A DNA stretch of 64,000 nucleotides from JACWAE01 sp963847595 (GTDB lineage: Bacteria > Chloroflexota > Dehalococcoidia > SZUA-161). The notes under the pieces were generated by a model. The model saw only the letters and a list, made by a program, of their open reading frames with translations, had not been told where the DNA came from and made no database searches. Location of the stretch: the NCBI GenBank assembly GCA_963847595.1, contig CAWKAJ010000002.1:930001-994000 (forward strand), read 5' to 3'. Made by a program: the position numbers and the translations under genes. Shown here piece after piece: positions 62,349 through 64,000 of the stretch; the stretch's first letter is position 1; each line of letters opens with the position of its first letter.

Positions 62349-62381
62349 GTAGGGGCGGGCGCCTGAGGCGGACGCCCCTAC
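62349..62381. repeat. GTAGGGGC-family palindrome, copy 5
   Basis: GTAGGGGCGGGCGCC, 3-nt loop, GGCGGACGCCCCTAC; 13 of 15 pairs. Between two convergent genes, so a likely shared terminator. Confidence 0.8.
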
Positions 62382-62389
62382 CGTCTAAT

Positions 62390-62845
62390 TTAAAGCTCCG
62401 CCTGGAAATCCGTCAGGTCGCCCCGGGAAAACCCTAACGATTCGAAGAAAGATAGCATCCACCAATCCCGCCAGTTGACCATCACATGCACCTTCCTAAT
62501 ACCCTTCTTGCGACATCGCTGCTTCCAGGCCTCAACCATCTTTTTGCCAATGCCCTTGTGCTGATACTCAGGTAAAATACCGATCAATTCTATCCAGGCA
62601 ACACTGCGCAACTCAGTCGGCGAACCCACAACCCGACCCAGCACAAAGCCTACTATCTCGTCTCCTGCCTCAGCCACCACGCTGGCATCCACCTCGCCGC
62701 CGATACAACTATCGGGCACCGGTGCGTAGGTCGCTGCCCTGCTATCCCCTTTTGTCTCCCTCTCAATAGCCAGGACACCCTCGAGATCCTCCACCCTCAT
62801 CTCGCGGATTTTCACTCTGCTTTTCGTTTCAGCCGTCTTCGCCAC
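62390..62845 (-). CDS. GNAT N-acetyltransferase
   Basis: 151 aa with the acetyl-CoA loop HKGIGKKM (about residue 107) and C-terminal FFESLGF. RimI-like in length, substrate unknown. GGAGGCGAGTAAGTG lies before the ATG. The 213 nt to purC contain nothing recognisable. Confidence 0.88.
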   Translation of the reverse strand: MAKTAETKSRVKIREMRVEDLEGVLAIERETKGDSRAATYAPVPDSCIGGEVDASVVAEAGDEIVGFVLGRVVGSPTELRSVAWIELIGILPEYQHKGIGKKMVEAWKQRCRKKGIRKVHVMVNWRDWWMLSFFESLGFSRGDLTDFQAEL

Positions 62846-63058
62846 TTACTCGCCTCCTTCGTTCGAAAATAACCCCTCCTTGAATATCAGGCCGGAACCT
62901 AACAATATTAAGAAGGCCTCACACCTGAAATATAGTGGCTAAGGTTATATCACGGACACTCAGTGTTGTCAATCAGGCGAAAGTAATATTTGGAGCCCAA
63001 AATGATGATAGTGCGAGGCTTGGCTCTTGATTATATCTAACCTTAACCTGAAGCTCTC

Positions 63059-63970
63059 CTACAGCTCCTTACCCGTGAGCTTGCGGTAAGCCTCCCGGTA
63101 TCTCTTCGACGTCTCCTCGACTATCTTCGGCGGAAGCTCAGGGGCAGGGGGCTCTTTGTTCCAGCCGGACTCGGTGAGCCAGTCTCTCAGGGGCTGCTTA
63201 TCGAAGCTGGGCTGCGACTTTCCCGGAGAGTATTTCTCAGCCTCCCAGAATCGGCTGGAGTCCGGAGTAAGCAGCTCGTCAATCAAAGACAGCTTGCCTC
63301 CAATCATGCCGAACTCCATCTTGGTATCAGCAATAATTATGCCTCGTTTCAAGGCATACTGCGCAGCGTAACTATAGACAGCAATGCTCTTTTCCATTAT
63401 CTCCCTAGTAATTGACTTGCCTACAAGCTTCTCCATCTGTTTGATGGTAAGCGGCTGGTCATGTCCCGCAGCTTCCTTAGTGGTGGGAGTGAAGATGGGC
63501 TCGGGGAATTTCTCAGATTCCTTAAGGCCTTTGGGTAAAGCCATGCCCGAAACCGTGCCACCCTGCTTGTACTCAGCCCATGCTGAACCTGACAAGTAAC
63601 CCCGAACCACGCACTCAATATCGACGCGCTCCGCCTTCCTCACAATCATGGAACGTCGCTCCACATAAGCGGGATACGAATAATAGGAGACGCAGACCCG
63701 CTCCCCATATACACGATTGAGCCAGTTAACGTCGTTTACTACCTCGACCACATGATTGGGCACTATGTGAGACGTTTTCTCAAACCAGAATGCGGAAAGC
63801 TGGTTCAGGACGATTCCCTTCTCGGGGATGCCGCCGGGCAGTACCACATCGAAGGCAGACACCCGGTCGGTAACAATGATGAGCAACTGGTCATTGCCCA
63901 TCTCGTATGTATCCCGCACCTTCCCCCTGTGATACAGATTCGGCAAGTTGGACTCACGTAGGATTGACAT
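63059..63970 (-). CDS. purC: SAICAR synthetase
   Basis: Joins CAIR and aspartate in purine synthesis. 303 aa; HRGKVRDTYE at the N-terminus, TDRVSAFDVVLP, and IADTKMEFG(M) with DELLTPDSSRFW. Away from purFMH; its promoter lies beyond the window. Confidence 0.95.
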   Translation of the reverse strand: MSILRESNLPNLYHRGKVRDTYEMGNDQLLIIVTDRVSAFDVVLPGGIPEKGIVLNQLSAFWFEKTSHIVPNHVVEVVNDVNWLNRVYGERVCVSYYSYPAYVERRSMIVRKAERVDIECVVRGYLSGSAWAEYKQGGTVSGMALPKGLKESEKFPEPIFTPTTKEAAGHDQPLTIKQMEKLVGKSITREIMEKSIAVYSYAAQYALKRGIIIADTKMEFGMIGGKLSLIDELLTPDSSRFWEAEKYSPGKSQPSFDKQPLRDWLTESGWNKEPPAPELPPKIVEETSKRYREAYRKLTGKEL

Positions 63971-64000
63971 GTGCCTCGTTCTCCTCGACTTTCGCCTCTC

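Noticed and set aside
17579..62381. Palindromes as a CRISPR array
   Set aside because: The repeats are kilobases apart with no spacers or cas genes; no CRISPR was seen anywhere in the window.

Overview
The window looks like a chromosomal stretch from an anaerobic bacterium of the Chloroflexota, most likely a Dehalococcoidia-type lineage. That placement is inference from gene content: ADP-forming acyl-CoA ligase, many CoA-transferases, a bacterial FlaH-like ATPase, archease/RtcB, half-size TSUP permeases, rubrerythrin and a T-box ileS. No rRNA or other phylogenetic marker was compared. Most of it is ordinary housekeeping DNA. The accessory signals are small repeats, gene remnants and one tRNA-linked island.

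Layout. 1-12.8 kb (+): fatty-acid/acyl-CoA degradation block in the order fadN-fadA-fadE, then an HMG-CoA-synthase-like/DUF35 fusion, an SCP2-type thiolase, a broken acyl-CoA dehydrogenase, a class III CoA-transferase, an acetyl-CoA hydrolase/transferase and an acyl-CoA synthetase. 12.8-13.5 kb: a REP-associated tyrosine transposase (RAYT) with its own hairpin repeats. 13.5-16.2 kb (-): Nudix, GNAT, NAD kinase, TlyA. 16.4-21.2 kb: CoA-transferase, HDAC-like deacetylase, Mut7-C nuclease, archease and RtcB. 21.2-28.4 kb: TSUP permeases, response regulator, the DUF177-rpmF-fabD-fabG block, nusB, acpP, UDG. 28.4-35.4 kb: FtsK, YihY, and ileS under a T-box riboswitch. 35.4-40.6 kb (-): crotonase, then rpmH-rnpA-yidD-(beta-propeller lipoprotein)-yidC-jag. 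40-43.9 kb (-): UlaG-like hydrolase, pepA, a probably frameshifted hypothetical, a glycosyltransferase. 43.9-48.1 kb (-): purF-purM-purH, with purC at the right edge. 48.3-51.3 kb (+): ATP-grasp ligase, PPOX, phosphoesterase, metallopeptidase. 51.4-52 kb: six-tRNA cluster. 52-57.3 kb (-): acyl-CoA ligase alpha subunit, a second UlaG-like hydrolase, and marR-ABC-permease. 58-59.9 kb: tRNA-Leu followed 1.7 kb later by a duplicate of its 3' half, enclosing a FlaH-like ATPase, a small membrane peptide and an IS3 remnant. 60-64 kb: rubrerythrin, a GreA fused to a recombinase-like N-terminal domain, a GNAT protein and purC.

How it fits together. Acyl-CoA synthetase, FadE, FadN and FadA give a full beta-oxidation cycle. 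The CoA-transferases and the ADP-forming ligase subunit would move CoA between acids. Remnants of two acyl-CoA dehydrogenases show that this block has been losing paralogues.

Recurrent features outside genes. (1) A family of GTAGGGGC...GCCCCTAC palindromes between genes. (2) A different GGTGG-tailed hairpin family at the RAYT locus, one copy lying inside the gene. (3) Many near-consensus sigma70 promoters with 17-18 bp spacers, several giving leaderless or nearly leaderless transcripts. The most interesting loci for follow-up are the RAYT/REP locus, the tRNA-Leu island, the GreA fusion, the HMGS-like protein without a catalytic Cys, and the promoter-plus-terminator leader at 9580-9661.
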